NCBI GenBank assembly: GCA_037128595.1
Contig: JBAXWB010000009.1
Span: forward strand, 90,955-154,954
Source: a bacterium
Lineage (GTDB): Bacteria; Verrucomicrobiota; Kiritimatiellia; CAIKKV01; CAITUY01
Direction: 5' to 3'
Length of the DNA: 64,000 nt
Shown one piece after another: positions 28,079 through 36,800 of the stretch. The notes under the pieces are model-generated. The model did not search any database. It worked only from the letters and a program-made list of their open reading frames with translations, and was not told the DNA's origin. The first letter of the stretch is position 1, and the number at the start of each line of letters is the position of its first letter. Position numbers and translations under genes: made by a program.

Positions 28079-29236
28079 ATGGAATTGATCCCCATTGAGT
28101 GCGGAAACTGTAAGGCGAAGCTTAAAATCAAGGCAATGCCGGCCAGAATGCCTACCGAAGTGAAGTGTCCGAAGTGCGGCAAACCCATCCCGGTGGGGAA
28201 AGGGATTCCTGCAGCAGCGGCTCCTGCACACACACCAGCGGCGATTCCAGCCCCTACACCCAGCGTCAGCACACAAGTAGCCCCGCCCCCCCCTCAACCT
28301 GTTGCTCCTGCCCCTGCAGCCCCGATTGCATCGGCGAGCTCCACCGCCCAATTAACCCCGCCGCCCAAACCGATGCAGCCATCGGGCGCGCCTCAGCCGG
28401 TCAGCTCCGCCAAAAAAGCGGGCGCACCCATTGTGCTCGGGCAGGTTTCCGACTCCTCTAGCGGGGCCAATATCTCCGTCGTCTGCCCTTCATGCCAATG
28501 GCAAACCAAGGTGTCTCAAACGCTTATCGGAAAAAAGATCAAATGCAAGCAGTGCTCGGGCATTATCCCGGTTAACTCTCCGGAACAGCCAAAAATCGAA
28601 GAGGAAATTGTTGCACCTGAAGCAGTTACAGTTACAGAGCCTGCCATCCCCGTTGTGCTTGAAGCCCCCGCCCCCCCCTTCCCGACCCCTGAGCCCATTG
28701 CAGAGCCCGTTATCACCCGGCTGCGGCCTGAACCGGTCGAACCCGTCATTCCCGTGGCAAAATGGACTGAACCCGAAGTCATCCTGAACGGCCCGCTGGC
28801 ATCCTCCCGGGTCTCCCCGGGGACCACCGTGATCCTGGGAGAGATCTCGTCCCTGAAATCCAGACTCGAAACAGCCACCAGGGAGTCTGCACTCTCTATC
28901 AAGCGAGCAGAGGAAGCTGACACAAGGGTCCGGAATGCTGATGCAAGAGTCCGGGACGCTGACGCAAAGGTCCAATATGCTGAATTGCGCGTCAAAGAGG
29001 CTGAACGGACCCTTCATGAGCTTGCCGGGAAATCGGCGATCGACGCCATGACCGCCAATCGCAGAATCTCCGAACTGGAAGCCAAACTCGCGCCGTTGGA
29101 AGCCAAAATCGCCGCCCTGAATCAATCCCTCTCGGCCGTAACGGATGAGTTTGCCTCTGAACTGGAGCATGCGGAGAAAACAGCGGCCCGACTCAAGGCT
29201 CTCCTCGCCTCACATCATTCGCTCAGGTCAAGTTAG
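28079..29236 (+). CDS. Zinc-ribbon, proline-rich and coiled-coil protein
   Basis: About 385 residues of unknown function in four parts. Residues 1-40 are a CxxC-CxxC zinc ribbon (IECGNCKAKL, KCPKCGKPI). Residues 41-115 are Ala/Pro-rich and disordered. A second zinc ribbon follows (VVCPSCQWQT, KCKQCSG), then another proline-rich linker. The last 120 residues are a coiled coil whose middle repeats an Ala-Asp-rich heptad unit (TRVRNADARVRDADAKV). The start at 28079 has AAGGAG seven bases upstream. It is 18 bp before the radical SAM gene, with an FHA gene beyond, so a regulatory or scaffold role is possible. Confidence 0.75.
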   Translation: MELIPIECGNCKAKLKIKAMPARMPTEVKCPKCGKPIPVGKGIPAAAAPAHTPAAIPAPTPSVSTQVAPPPPQPVAPAPAAPIASASSTAQLTPPPKPMQPSGAPQPVSSAKKAGAPIVLGQVSDSSSGANISVVCPSCQWQTKVSQTLIGKKIKCKQCSGIIPVNSPEQPKIEEEIVAPEAVTVTEPAIPVVLEAPAPPFPTPEPIAEPVITRLRPEPVEPVIPVAKWTEPEVILNGPLASSRVSPGTTVILGEISSLKSRLETATRESALSIKRAEEADTRVRNADARVRDADAKVQYAELRVKEAERTLHELAGKSAIDAMTANRRISELEAKLAPLEAKIAALNQSLSAVTDEFASELEHAEKTAARLKALLASHHSLRSS

Positions 29237-29254
29237 CCTCCGCCTCACCGCACC

Positions 29255-31138
29255 ATGCGCATTCTCCTGATCACGCCCCCCATGGTGCAAGTCAATGCGC
29301 CCTACCCGGCCACCGCGTATCTGGCCGGATTGCTCAAGCCAACCCCACACACCGTAATTCAGGCAGACGCTGCGCTCATGCTGGCGCTCCGCTTGTTTTC
29401 CCGTTCCGGACTCCAGCAGGTCGCAAAGGCCATGAAGCCCCGGGCACGTTCACGGTGTGTTCGCCACTTCCTTCTGCACGTAAAAGAATACCAAGCCACG
29501 ATTGACCCCATTATCCGCTTCCTCCAAGGGAAGGACCCTACTCTGGCCTGGCGGATCGCCTCCCGCCAATTCCTCCCCGAAGGGCCCCGCTTCCAGGCCC
29601 TGGCCGAAGCCCATGCCCATCTTGCCCCAACCCTGGGACACATGGCCACGCATGATCTGGCCATCCATCTGGCCAGTCTTTACCTCGATGATGTTTCGGA
29701 TGCCATCCGTGAAGGGGTCGACGCCCACTTTGAATTGGCAAAATATGCCGAGAAACTTGCCGCCAGCGCCCCCTCCTTCGACGGCCTTGCCACCGCCTTG
29801 CGCCGGAAGCCCACTCTAGTGGACCGGATGATTGATGATATCACCGCTGAACTGATGCAGGCGCACCGCCCGGAATTGGTCGGCCTCACACTCCCGTTCC
29901 CCGGCAACGTTTATGCGGCATTCAGAATCGCACGGCATATTAAAAAACAAAATCCGACCCTCCCTATTGTCATGGGGGGCGGCTATATCAACACCGAACT
30001 TCGCTCCCTCTCCGATCCTCGCGTTTTCGACTATACCGACTTCATCACCCTCGATCAGGGCGAACAGCCACTTCTGGGAATTATTGAACACCTGACAAAC
30101 CCGGGAAACCGCCCCCCCCTCCCACGGCTTGAACGGACCTTTCTTCGCAACAACAACCGTGTGTGCTTCCTCCCGGAGCCTCAGCCAAGCCTTCCTGCGT
30201 CCCGGTTACCCTCCGGCCCCGTCACTCCGCTGTTTTCCGGGCTTCCCCTGGACCGTTATTTCTCGCTGATCGAATTACCCAACCCGATGCACAAAATCTG
30301 GTCCTGCGGCCGCTGGAACAAACTGACTCTCGCCCATGGCTGTTACTGGCATCGCTGTGCCTTCTGCGATACCCGTCTGGACTATATCCACCATTACCAG
30401 CCCACCCCGCCGGATGTCCTGATCTCGCAGATTGAGGAGATCATCAGGCAAACGGGCCAAACGGGCTTTCATTTTGTGGATGAAGCCATGCCGCCCGCCC
30501 TGCTCAGGAAACTTGCCCAACAGCTCCTCGATCGCAACCTGAAGATTACCTGGTGGGGGAATATCCGTTTTGACAAAGCCTTCTCCCCAGAATTGGCCTC
30601 CTTACTGGCAAAATCAGGGTGCATCGCTGTAACGGGCGGACTGGAATCGGCAACCGACCGGCTGCTCACCCTTCTCGATAAAGGGTTCAATCTCAACCAG
30701 GTGACCCGGGTCACCCATGCCTTGAGCGAAGCCGGCATCCTCGTCCATGCCTATCTCATGTATGGCTGCCCGTCCCAAACCATTCAGGATACTGTGGATT
30801 CCCTCGAATATGTGAGGCAACTCTTCGAATCAGGGTGCATCCATTCGGCCTATTGGCATCGCTTTGCCTTGACGGTCCACAGCCCGATTTATAACGCCCC
30901 GAAAAAGTTCGGCATCCGCATCCCCCGGCTTCCCAAATCGAGCTTCGCCCGCAATGAAGTCCCCTTCATTGATTCCGTCAAATGCGATCACGCCGCCATG
31001 GGCCGTGGACTCCGGAAATCCCTTTACAATTACATGTATGGGGTCGGTCTTGACTCCGACCTCCAGTCCTGGTTCGACACCCCCATCCCGCCCCCTTCCG
31101 TCCATACCGATTATGTCCCGCATCAATTAGGCAGTTGA
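29255..31138 (+). CDS. B12-binding-type radical SAM enzyme
   Basis: A 627-residue protein. The N-terminal part starts MRILLITPPMVQVNAPYPATAYLAGLL, and the cobalamin-binding-like domain has VGLTLPFPGNVYAAF and PIVMGGGYINTEL at about residues 209-250. The radical SAM domain begins with Cys363, Cys368 and Cys371 in HGCYWHRCAFCDTRL. This is CX4CX2C, not the usual CX3CX2C, and the reading frame around it is unambiguous. Further motifs are FHFVDEAMPP and GGLESATDRLLTLLDKG. The reaction is unknown. The neighbours (zinc-ribbon protein, FHA protein, GT2, exosortase) suggest envelope modification. Confidence 0.85.
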   Translation: MRILLITPPMVQVNAPYPATAYLAGLLKPTPHTVIQADAALMLALRLFSRSGLQQVAKAMKPRARSRCVRHFLLHVKEYQATIDPIIRFLQGKDPTLAWRIASRQFLPEGPRFQALAEAHAHLAPTLGHMATHDLAIHLASLYLDDVSDAIREGVDAHFELAKYAEKLAASAPSFDGLATALRRKPTLVDRMIDDITAELMQAHRPELVGLTLPFPGNVYAAFRIARHIKKQNPTLPIVMGGGYINTELRSLSDPRVFDYTDFITLDQGEQPLLGIIEHLTNPGNRPPLPRLERTFLRNNNRVCFLPEPQPSLPASRLPSGPVTPLFSGLPLDRYFSLIELPNPMHKIWSCGRWNKLTLAHGCYWHRCAFCDTRLDYIHHYQPTPPDVLISQIEEIIRQTGQTGFHFVDEAMPPALLRKLAQQLLDRNLKITWWGNIRFDKAFSPELASLLAKSGCIAVTGGLESATDRLLTLLDKGFNLNQVTRVTHALSEAGILVHAYLMYGCPSQTIQDTVDSLEYVRQLFESGCIHSAYWHRFALTVHSPIYNAPKKFGIRIPRLPKSSFARNEVPFIDSVKCDHAAMGRGLRKSLYNYMYGVGLDSDLQSWFDTPIPPPSVHTDYVPHQLGS

Positions 31139-31174
31139 TGCAAAAAAGACTCCAATCACGGCTAAGGGTTGTGT

Positions 31175-32044
31175 ATGATGCCGACCTTTATGTCGTATCG
31201 CATTGTCATACTGAACGGTGAAAAACGTGGAGATCGGCTGGAGATCGGCCGCGTCCCCCTCACCATTGGCAAGGGTGCCTCCTGTGATATCCAACTGCCC
31301 GATCCCCAGGCCGGAGAAATCCACGCCCGGATCACGTCACGCCCCACCGGACTCCAGATAACGGCCGCCGGGGCCCTCCCGCCCCTACTGGTCAACAAAA
31401 CCAGCGTTCACGAATCCGAATTGAAACACGGGGATGTCATCGAAATCGGAAGCACACGGCTGTTTGTTCAATCTCAGCGCGGCGCAGAAACGTGGGACCC
31501 CTTTGCCAGACTCCGCCAATGGCGAAAATGGATAACCATCGGATTGCCGGTCCTGCTTATCACCAGCATCGCGCTGACCCTTAATCAGTGTCGCCACCAG
31601 TCCGAAGCCCTCCCCGCCCCCAACCCGGCCCCGCGCCGCACTCACACCCCAGCGGCCACGGACACCAACAATACCGACTGGACGGTCACCAATGTGGCCA
31701 GAATCGTGATTAACCCGGCCGTTTCCCTGACCTCAACCCCACCGGAGATTGCTGAAGCCCGGGAACTATTCATCGAAACCAGGACTAATAACATTGATCA
31801 GGAAATCGAGGCCGCACGCCAGATCCTGGACTTTGCCACCGAGTACCTCGCAGAGGCGCGAAAACTCAATGCTCAGACACAAGCCATACCTGAAACCCCA
31901 TTACCGGCCATCCTTTTGGAGGAAGCGAAAGTGTCTATGGGCCTCATCCCGCCGCCCACTGACCCGTCACTCAGTACGAATGCCCCCTCAAACACGGCCT
32001 CAAACGATGCCACCCCCATCCAGGCTGACAGTCTGAAGCACTAA
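31175..32044 (+). CDS. FHA-domain membrane protein
   Basis: About 289 residues. A cytoplasmic forkhead-associated domain at about residues 5-95 shows RLEIGRVPLTIGKGASCDIQLPDPQAGEIHARI with the conserved Gly, Ser and His of phosphothreonine readers. One membrane helix follows (WITIGLPVLLITSIALTL, about 120-137), then an extracytoplasmic tail rich in Pro and Thr with a predicted helix. It probably links a phosphorylation signal to an envelope process. The start at 31175 has AAGGG six bases upstream. No kinase gene is in the window. Confidence 0.8.
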   Translation: MMPTFMSYRIVILNGEKRGDRLEIGRVPLTIGKGASCDIQLPDPQAGEIHARITSRPTGLQITAAGALPPLLVNKTSVHESELKHGDVIEIGSTRLFVQSQRGAETWDPFARLRQWRKWITIGLPVLLITSIALTLNQCRHQSEALPAPNPAPRRTHTPAATDTNNTDWTVTNVARIVINPAVSLTSTPPEIAEARELFIETRTNNIDQEIEAARQILDFATEYLAEARKLNAQTQAIPETPLPAILLEEAKVSMGLIPPPTDPSLSTNAPSNTASNDATPIQADSLKH

Positions 32045-32055
32045 CGGATTCACTC

Positions 32056-32865
32056 ATGCGGGAAAAAATATCAGCTTGTATTCTCACCTTCAACGAAGAG
32101 CGGAAAATCGCCCGGTGTCTGGAGAGCCTGACCTGGTGTGACGAAATCATTGTCCTCGACAGCTTCAGCACTGACCGCACGATTGAGATCTGCCAGCAGT
32201 ATACACAAAATGTGCATCAGCGGGAATGGCGGGGCTACGTCGGCCAGCGGAATACGGTCCGGGAACTTGCCCAATACCCATGGGTCCTCTTCATGGATTC
32301 CGACGAGGAAGTATCCCCTGCCCTGCGGGAAGAAATCCTCCAGGAATTTGAAGCAGGGCCATCTCCTTTTATCGGCTATGAATTCCCCCGCCAGGTCTAT
32401 TATCTGGGGCGCTGGATACGGCATGGCGAATGGTACCCGGATGTTAAACTGCGGCTTTTCAGGAAAGACTACGGCCGTACCGAGGGGGAGGAACCCCATG
32501 ACAAGGTCGTTGTACGTGGCCCCGTCAAGCGGCTGAAGCACCCGATCTGGCACTACACCTATGACGATCTGGCCGACCATATCAACACCTTGAACCGGTT
32601 TTCAACCATCACGGCCCAACACAAGTTTGCTCAAAATGAGAAGTTTTTCTGGCTCGACATGCTTACCCACCCGATTTTCAGGTTTGTAAAAGGATACCTC
32701 CTGCGTGGTGGATTTCTCGATGGACGTCACGGTCTGGCAATTGCCCTGATGGCCTCCTACGGCGCCTTCCTGAAATACGCCAAACAATGGGAGCTGGTGA
32801 TCAAACACAAGGGACACTTCAATGAACTTCCGAACCGGGATCACATGAAGGATGGATTCCAGTAA
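32056..32865 (+). CDS. GT2 glycosyltransferase (WaaE/KdtX-like)
   Basis: A 269-residue GT-A enzyme of the lipopolysaccharide core beta-glucosyltransferase type: ISACILTFNEERKIARCLESLTWCDEIIVLDSFSTDRT, the metal-binding WVLFMDSDEEVSPALREEI and KLRLFRKDYGRTEGEEPHDKVVV. The C-terminus has a hydrophobic, membrane-associated stretch. It adds a sugar to a lipid-linked or core acceptor. It follows the FHA gene by 11 bp in a four-gene plus-strand group and ends at a hairpin shared with the convergent exosortase. Confidence 0.92.
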   Translation: MREKISACILTFNEERKIARCLESLTWCDEIIVLDSFSTDRTIEICQQYTQNVHQREWRGYVGQRNTVRELAQYPWVLFMDSDEEVSPALREEILQEFEAGPSPFIGYEFPRQVYYLGRWIRHGEWYPDVKLRLFRKDYGRTEGEEPHDKVVVRGPVKRLKHPIWHYTYDDLADHINTLNRFSTITAQHKFAQNEKFFWLDMLTHPIFRFVKGYLLRGGFLDGRHGLAIALMASYGAFLKYAKQWELVIKHKGHFNELPNRDHMKDGFQ

Positions 32866-32895
32866 AAGTTTCTCCCCTGATTCCAATCAATGGAG

Positions 32896-32919
32896 GGTTT
32901 TGCTCCGTCAAAACCTTTT
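32896..32919 (+). terminator. Probable intrinsic terminator after the GT2 gene
   Basis: GGTTTTG (32896-32902) pairs with CAAAACC (32909-32915) around a six-base loop, followed by TTTT. It lies between convergent genes and overlaps the last codons of the exosortase. The stem is A/T-rich in the middle, so strength is moderate. Confidence 0.6.
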
Positions 32920-33780
32920 CCTGCCCCAGCTATTCAGCCACCATACCGCCAACAAGGCCAGCAAGTAGATCGCCGTACCGATTCCTTCATGGATAAAGGA
33001 GTACAGAAGGTCGGTACGCAGAGCGGTTAACGCGATCGCCACAATTCTGACAATATTGAAAGCCAGCCCGACCACGATGGATACGGCGAGCAACAGCACC
33101 ACGCCATAGGCGGGCAGGCGGCGCTTGAGGGTGGTAATCAGGCTTAACACCACCGAGGACATCAGGATCCCCAGGCCATTGCATTCCGTGGCCACGTTGA
33201 ACACTCCTGCGCCCTTTTCCGCGACCAGGAACACCTGGAAAGGGGCCGGCTGGACCAGCAATTCAGTCCGGATCCCCAACAGGGGAAGCACCAGGGCGGA
33301 TACCCGGCCAGCCAGCAGCCTGAGCTGCTCATCCACTTGCGGTACCAATACCAGCATCAGCACAATGACGCCAAAGGCGGCCAACGCGGGATAAAAGGCC
33401 CGCACTCCCTGACGGCCAAAACAAAAAGACAGCAAGGCCCCGACGTTCAAACACAGTCCCAGAACAGCAAATGGCCACACCTGCGACCCCGAGGCAATCG
33501 CCAGGGCCAGGCAGGACAACCCGAATAAAAGCAGGCCGTGGGAATGGATGGTCGGCCGGAAGGGTGCCGTTTTCATGGCCGTTAGCAGCGCATCGCCAAA
33601 AGCGACCCCCAGCAACACAAAGGCATTCAATGCCTGGGTGGTCCGGGCACTCATTTCCCAGACGCCTCCCATTAAGGGCCCATAGGCAATAACCGCCACC
33701 GCCAGAATCACTAGCATGAAAAAAATGTTTTCACGCTGATCCTTGCCGGGTTTGTCGGGGATGGGTATCGTCTCTTTCAT
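32908..33780 (-). CDS. Exosortase/archaeosortase family protein (second copy)
   Basis: A 290-residue polytopic membrane protein. The catalytic residues are Cys200 in VATECNGLGIL, Arg245 in FNIVRIVAIA and His264 in SFIHEGIGTAIY, in the right order and spacing for exosortase/archaeosortase. It is clearly diverged from the copy at 12986 and has no EpsI gene beside it. It lies ten bases after the PFL-family gene on the same strand, so it is probably cotranscribed with metabolic genes. The dedicated substrate is not visible here. Confidence 0.88.
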   Translation of the reverse strand: MKETIPIPDKPGKDQRENIFFMLVILAVAVIAYGPLMGGVWEMSARTTQALNAFVLLGVAFGDALLTAMKTAPFRPTIHSHGLLLFGLSCLALAIASGSQVWPFAVLGLCLNVGALLSFCFGRQGVRAFYPALAAFGVIVLMLVLVPQVDEQLRLLAGRVSALVLPLLGIRTELLVQPAPFQVFLVAEKGAGVFNVATECNGLGILMSSVVLSLITTLKRRLPAYGVVLLLAVSIVVGLAFNIVRIVAIALTALRTDLLYSFIHEGIGTAIYLLALLAVWWLNSWGRKRF

Positions 33781-33790
33781 TCTGGAACGA

Positions 33791-35155
33791 CTAGTTGCTC
33801 AGCCCCTGCAAGGGGGCCGGGATGCGCCCGCCACGCCGGACAAAGACCGCACAGGAATGAGTATTGATCGGCATGACCGGTCCCCCTCCCAGCAACCCTC
33901 CAAAATCCACATAATCCCCCACCCGCTTGCCCGGGGCGGGAATGATGCGTACGGCCGTCGTCTTTTTATTGATCATGCCTATGGCGGCTTCATCGGCAAT
34001 AATCCCGCTCAGGGTTTCCGCCGTCGTATCACCCGGAACAATGACCATATCCAGACCTACGGAACACACCGCCGTCATGGCTTCAAGCTTCTCGATCGTC
34101 AACGCCCCTTCCGCGGCACGCCGCGCCATCGTGGCATCTTCACTGACCGGAATAAATGCCCCGCTCATCCCGCCGGCACGACTGGTCGCCATGGCCCCGC
34201 CCCGCTTGACGGCATCGTTCAGCATCGCCAACGCTGCGGTGGTGCCCGGACACCCGACTTTATCGAGCCCCAGTGCCTCCAGGATATCGGCCACCGAATC
34301 CCCGGGGGCCGGGGTGGGCGCCAATGACAGGTCGATGATGTTGAAGGGAACCCCGAGCCGGGCGGCACACTTCAGGCCCACCAACTCGCCCGCCCGCGTG
34401 ATCTTGAACGCCACGCGTTTGATTTCCTCGGCCACCAGTTGCAAATCGAGATCCCGTCCCAGCGCCTGAACCACCGCCCGGATGGTGCCCGGCCCGGAAA
34501 TCCCCACCGACAACCCGCCATCCCCTTCGCCTGCCCCCAGAAAGGCCCCGGCCATAAAGGGATTGTCATCAACGGCATTACAGAAAACTACCAGACGGGC
34601 ACAGGCGCCTCCGCCACTATCCGCCGTCAAGGCGGCCGCCTCCTTGATGATTTCCCCCATCAAGGCGACTGCGTCCATATTGATGCCGGCTTTGGTCGTG
34701 CCAATATTCACCGAGGAACAGAGCCGGGTCGTCTGTGCCAATGCCCGGGGGATGCAGCGGATCAAGGCCTCCCCGGCCGGAGTCATGTCCTTCTGTACCA
34801 GGGCCGAAAAGCCCCCGATGAAATCAATTCCCAATTCCCGCGCCGCGCGATCCAGCTCGCGGGCAATCGGCGTATAATCCCGGGATTCACAGGCTGCGGC
34901 CACCCAGGCGATGGGCGTCACCGACACCCGTTTATTGATGATGGGGATCCCGTACTCCTGAGCTACCCCCTCCGCCGTCGGGACCAATCGCCCGGCCATT
35001 CTCATCACCTTGTCGTAGCACTTCCGGGCCACCCGCGCGACATCCTCACCCGCGCAATCATGGAGGTCGACCCCCATGGTCACCGTGCGGATATCCAGGT
35101 TCTGGGCATGGATCATGCCTAACGTTTCAATAATTTCCTGAGTGCTGATAGCCAT
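33791..35155 (-). CDS. PFL-family (UPF0210/DUF711) protein
   Basis: About 454 residues of the UPF0210/DUF711 family, distantly related to pyruvate formate-lyase but without a known reaction. Recognisable segments are [57 protein letters not shown] and [28 protein letters not shown] near the C-terminus. The start at 35155 is set by GGGGA six bases upstream. It follows the ACT-domain gene, a pairing widely conserved in bacteria that suggests the ACT protein is its regulatory partner. Confidence 0.88.
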   Translation of the reverse strand: MAISTQEIIETLGMIHAQNLDIRTVTMGVDLHDCAGEDVARVARKCYDKVMRMAGRLVPTAEGVAQEYGIPIINKRVSVTPIAWVAAACESRDYTPIARELDRAARELGIDFIGGFSALVQKDMTPAGEALIRCIPRALAQTTRLCSSVNIGTTKAGINMDAVALMGEIIKEAAALTADSGGGACARLVVFCNAVDDNPFMAGAFLGAGEGDGGLSVGISGPGTIRAVVQALGRDLDLQLVAEEIKRVAFKITRAGELVGLKCAARLGVPFNIIDLSLAPTPAPGDSVADILEALGLDKVGCPGTTAALAMLNDAVKRGGAMATSRAGGMSGAFIPVSEDATMARRAAEGALTIEKLEAMTAVCSVGLDMVIVPGDTTAETLSGIIADEAAIGMINKKTTAVRIIPAPGKRVGDYVDFGGLLGGGPVMPINTHSCAVFVRRGGRIPAPLQGLSN

Positions 35156-35177
35156 GGTTATCCCCTGATCGTTCGGT

Positions 35178-35552
35178 TTAAACGCGATGCATCGCCCGGA
35201 ACAGCTCTTCATGCTGCACAATGATGGAAAGGCCGGAAGTGCCCCCGTAAGTCTCCAGCGTGGCCTTGAGTTTTGAGAAGGGCACCCGGATCCCCTTGAT
35301 ATCCACCAACATGACCATCGTGAACAGGTCGCTCATGATCGTCTGGCTCACATCCAGAATATTCGCATCGACGTTTGCCAGCACCCCGGTCACCCCGGCC
35401 ATAATCCCGGGCCGATCCTTGCCGATCACCGCAATGACAATTCGGCTTTCCGCCTTGACCGCCTGCGAAGCCGACACCGCCCGCGCATGCGACGCCATCA
35501 CCCGCAACTTTTCCTGAACATTATCTTCCTTTATTTTCTTCTTCATCGGCAT
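35178..35552 (-). CDS. ACT-domain protein (UPF0237-like)
   Basis: A 124-residue protein. After a charged N-terminal extension, residues about 34-122 form one ACT ligand-binding domain: [39 protein letters not shown] domains bind amino acids or similar small ligands and control partner enzymes. The core UPF0237 protein is about 90 residues, so the first 30 are extra and the true start may be Met17. It lies 22 bp before the PFL-family gene. Confidence 0.85.
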   Translation of the reverse strand: MPMKKKIKEDNVQEKLRVMASHARAVSASQAVKAESRIVIAVIGKDRPGIMAGVTGVLANVDANILDVSQTIMSDLFTMVMLVDIKGIRVPFSKLKATLETYGGTSGLSIIVQHEELFRAMHRV

Positions 35553-35566
35553 ACCTCACCTCTCAA

Positions 35567-36745
35567 TTAACGCAAGATCACCATAAGGGCAATCATGCCC
35601 AAAAACAGCATCCCCAGCAAAATTTTACTCAACACCACATTTTTCCGACTCCACGCCACCAACGCCGGCGTTTTCAAGCCGGCACAGGTCAATCCCAACA
35701 CCAGTAGCAATGGCAACACAAAGATCGCATTATAAAGAAGCAAATACGCCGTGCAGCGCCAGGTGGATTGGCCGCATTTCAGCATCATCACCAGGGCGGG
35801 AACATACACCTGCCCGGTACATACACTCTCCAGCAGGGTAACCGCCGCCCCCATGCCGAGTCCACCTAAAATCAAATGATGACTCTTCAAACCGCTTTTC
35901 ATCACCCGATGGATCCGGGCTTGTATCCGGTCGGGCAACTTCAGCGAAACCTCCGAGGCCAGCCCGGTTCGATGATACCGGATCGCATCCCGGAATGAGT
36001 AGAACGCAAACCCCGCCATGACCGCTACGAGCGTCCAATCAATGATCCCTCTCCATTCCCGGACCGCCGTCAAAAAGCCCAGAACCTTCAGAAGCCCGAA
36101 ACCGATTCCCAGATAGGTCACAAAACAGGCGGCCAGAAAGGCCAGCCCTGAGATCCACATCCGGGCGACCCCGATCCGTGCCGCAGACATGAGGCTCATA
36201 AAGAACACCAACGCGGAAATCGCACAGGGATTAATGCTATCCACCACCGCGGCCACTATCACTCCCGACAACGTAAACCGCTCAACCCTTCGTTGTAAAT
36301 CCTGAGTCCCTGCCTCCCGCGCCCGGAGCGCGGCATCCCCGGCGGTTTCGCCAGTCTCCCCTGATATCTGCCGGGAGAGCGCCGACTCGATCGCGGGGAA
36401 CAACTGTTCTTTGATGCGGGCGACACCCGCCAGGTAAGTCCGGCCCGCCACCACCATACTGACGGGCTCATTATCCCGGGTGTGGGCCAGTTCCTGGTAA
36501 CGGACCAGCGCAAGATAGTTGGATTGCAGGCCTATGTCCCGTTCGCGCAGCTCGTAGTATCCCGAATAACGGCGCGCCAATTCAGGCAACACCGTCTGCC
36601 GCACCTCTGCACAACTCTCACAACCCACTTCGAAGAAAAATTCCAAAACCACTCCCCGCGCGCCGGCCTCAGGGTCAGGGACCTGACCCCACGCCGGCAG
36701 TGTCGAAAGCAACAGCAACCATAACACTATGGGTTTTACGATCAT
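35567..36745 (-). CDS. DsbD/CcdA-like membrane thiol carrier with thioredoxin-like N-terminus
   Basis: A 392-residue protein. A signal peptide (1-20) leads to an extracytoplasmic thioredoxin-like domain with Cys42-X2-Cys45 (EVGCESCAEV). A CcdA-like membrane domain of six helices follows from about residue 158, with SINPCAIS (Cys174) and LLESVCTGQVYVPA (Cys309), the cysteine pair that shuttles electrons across the membrane. The protein probably moves reducing equivalents outward, perhaps to the exported thioredoxin-like protein of this organism or for cytochrome maturation. Domain order differs from classical DsbD, where thioredoxin is C-terminal. Confidence 0.82.
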   Translation of the reverse strand: MIVKPIVLWLLLLSTLPAWGQVPDPEAGARGVVLEFFFEVGCESCAEVRQTVLPELARRYSGYYELRERDIGLQSNYLALVRYQELAHTRDNEPVSMVVAGRTYLAGVARIKEQLFPAIESALSRQISGETGETAGDAALRAREAGTQDLQRRVERFTLSGVIVAAVVDSINPCAISALVFFMSLMSAARIGVARMWISGLAFLAACFVTYLGIGFGLLKVLGFLTAVREWRGIIDWTLVAVMAGFAFYSFRDAIRYHRTGLASEVSLKLPDRIQARIHRVMKSGLKSHHLILGGLGMGAAVTLLESVCTGQVYVPALVMMLKCGQSTWRCTAYLLLYNAIFVLPLLLVLGLTCAGLKTPALVAWSRKNVVLSKILLGMLFLGMIALMVILR

Positions 36746-36800
36746 TTCTCACCATCACGCCCCCGGTGCCGGCCGCCCTTCGATTCACGCCTCCGCCCCG

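Noticed and set aside
28900..29010. Short tandem repeats of ACGCNGACGCAAGAGT type, considered as a CRISPR or VNTR
   Set aside because: The repeats are 21-base units that code for heptads of a coiled coil in frame, without spacers.
28490..29170. Minus-strand frame of 226 codons opposite the zinc-ribbon coiled-coil gene
   Set aside because: Its Gly/Phe/Cys-rich repeats mirror the heptad repeats of the coiled coil; no start context or family match.
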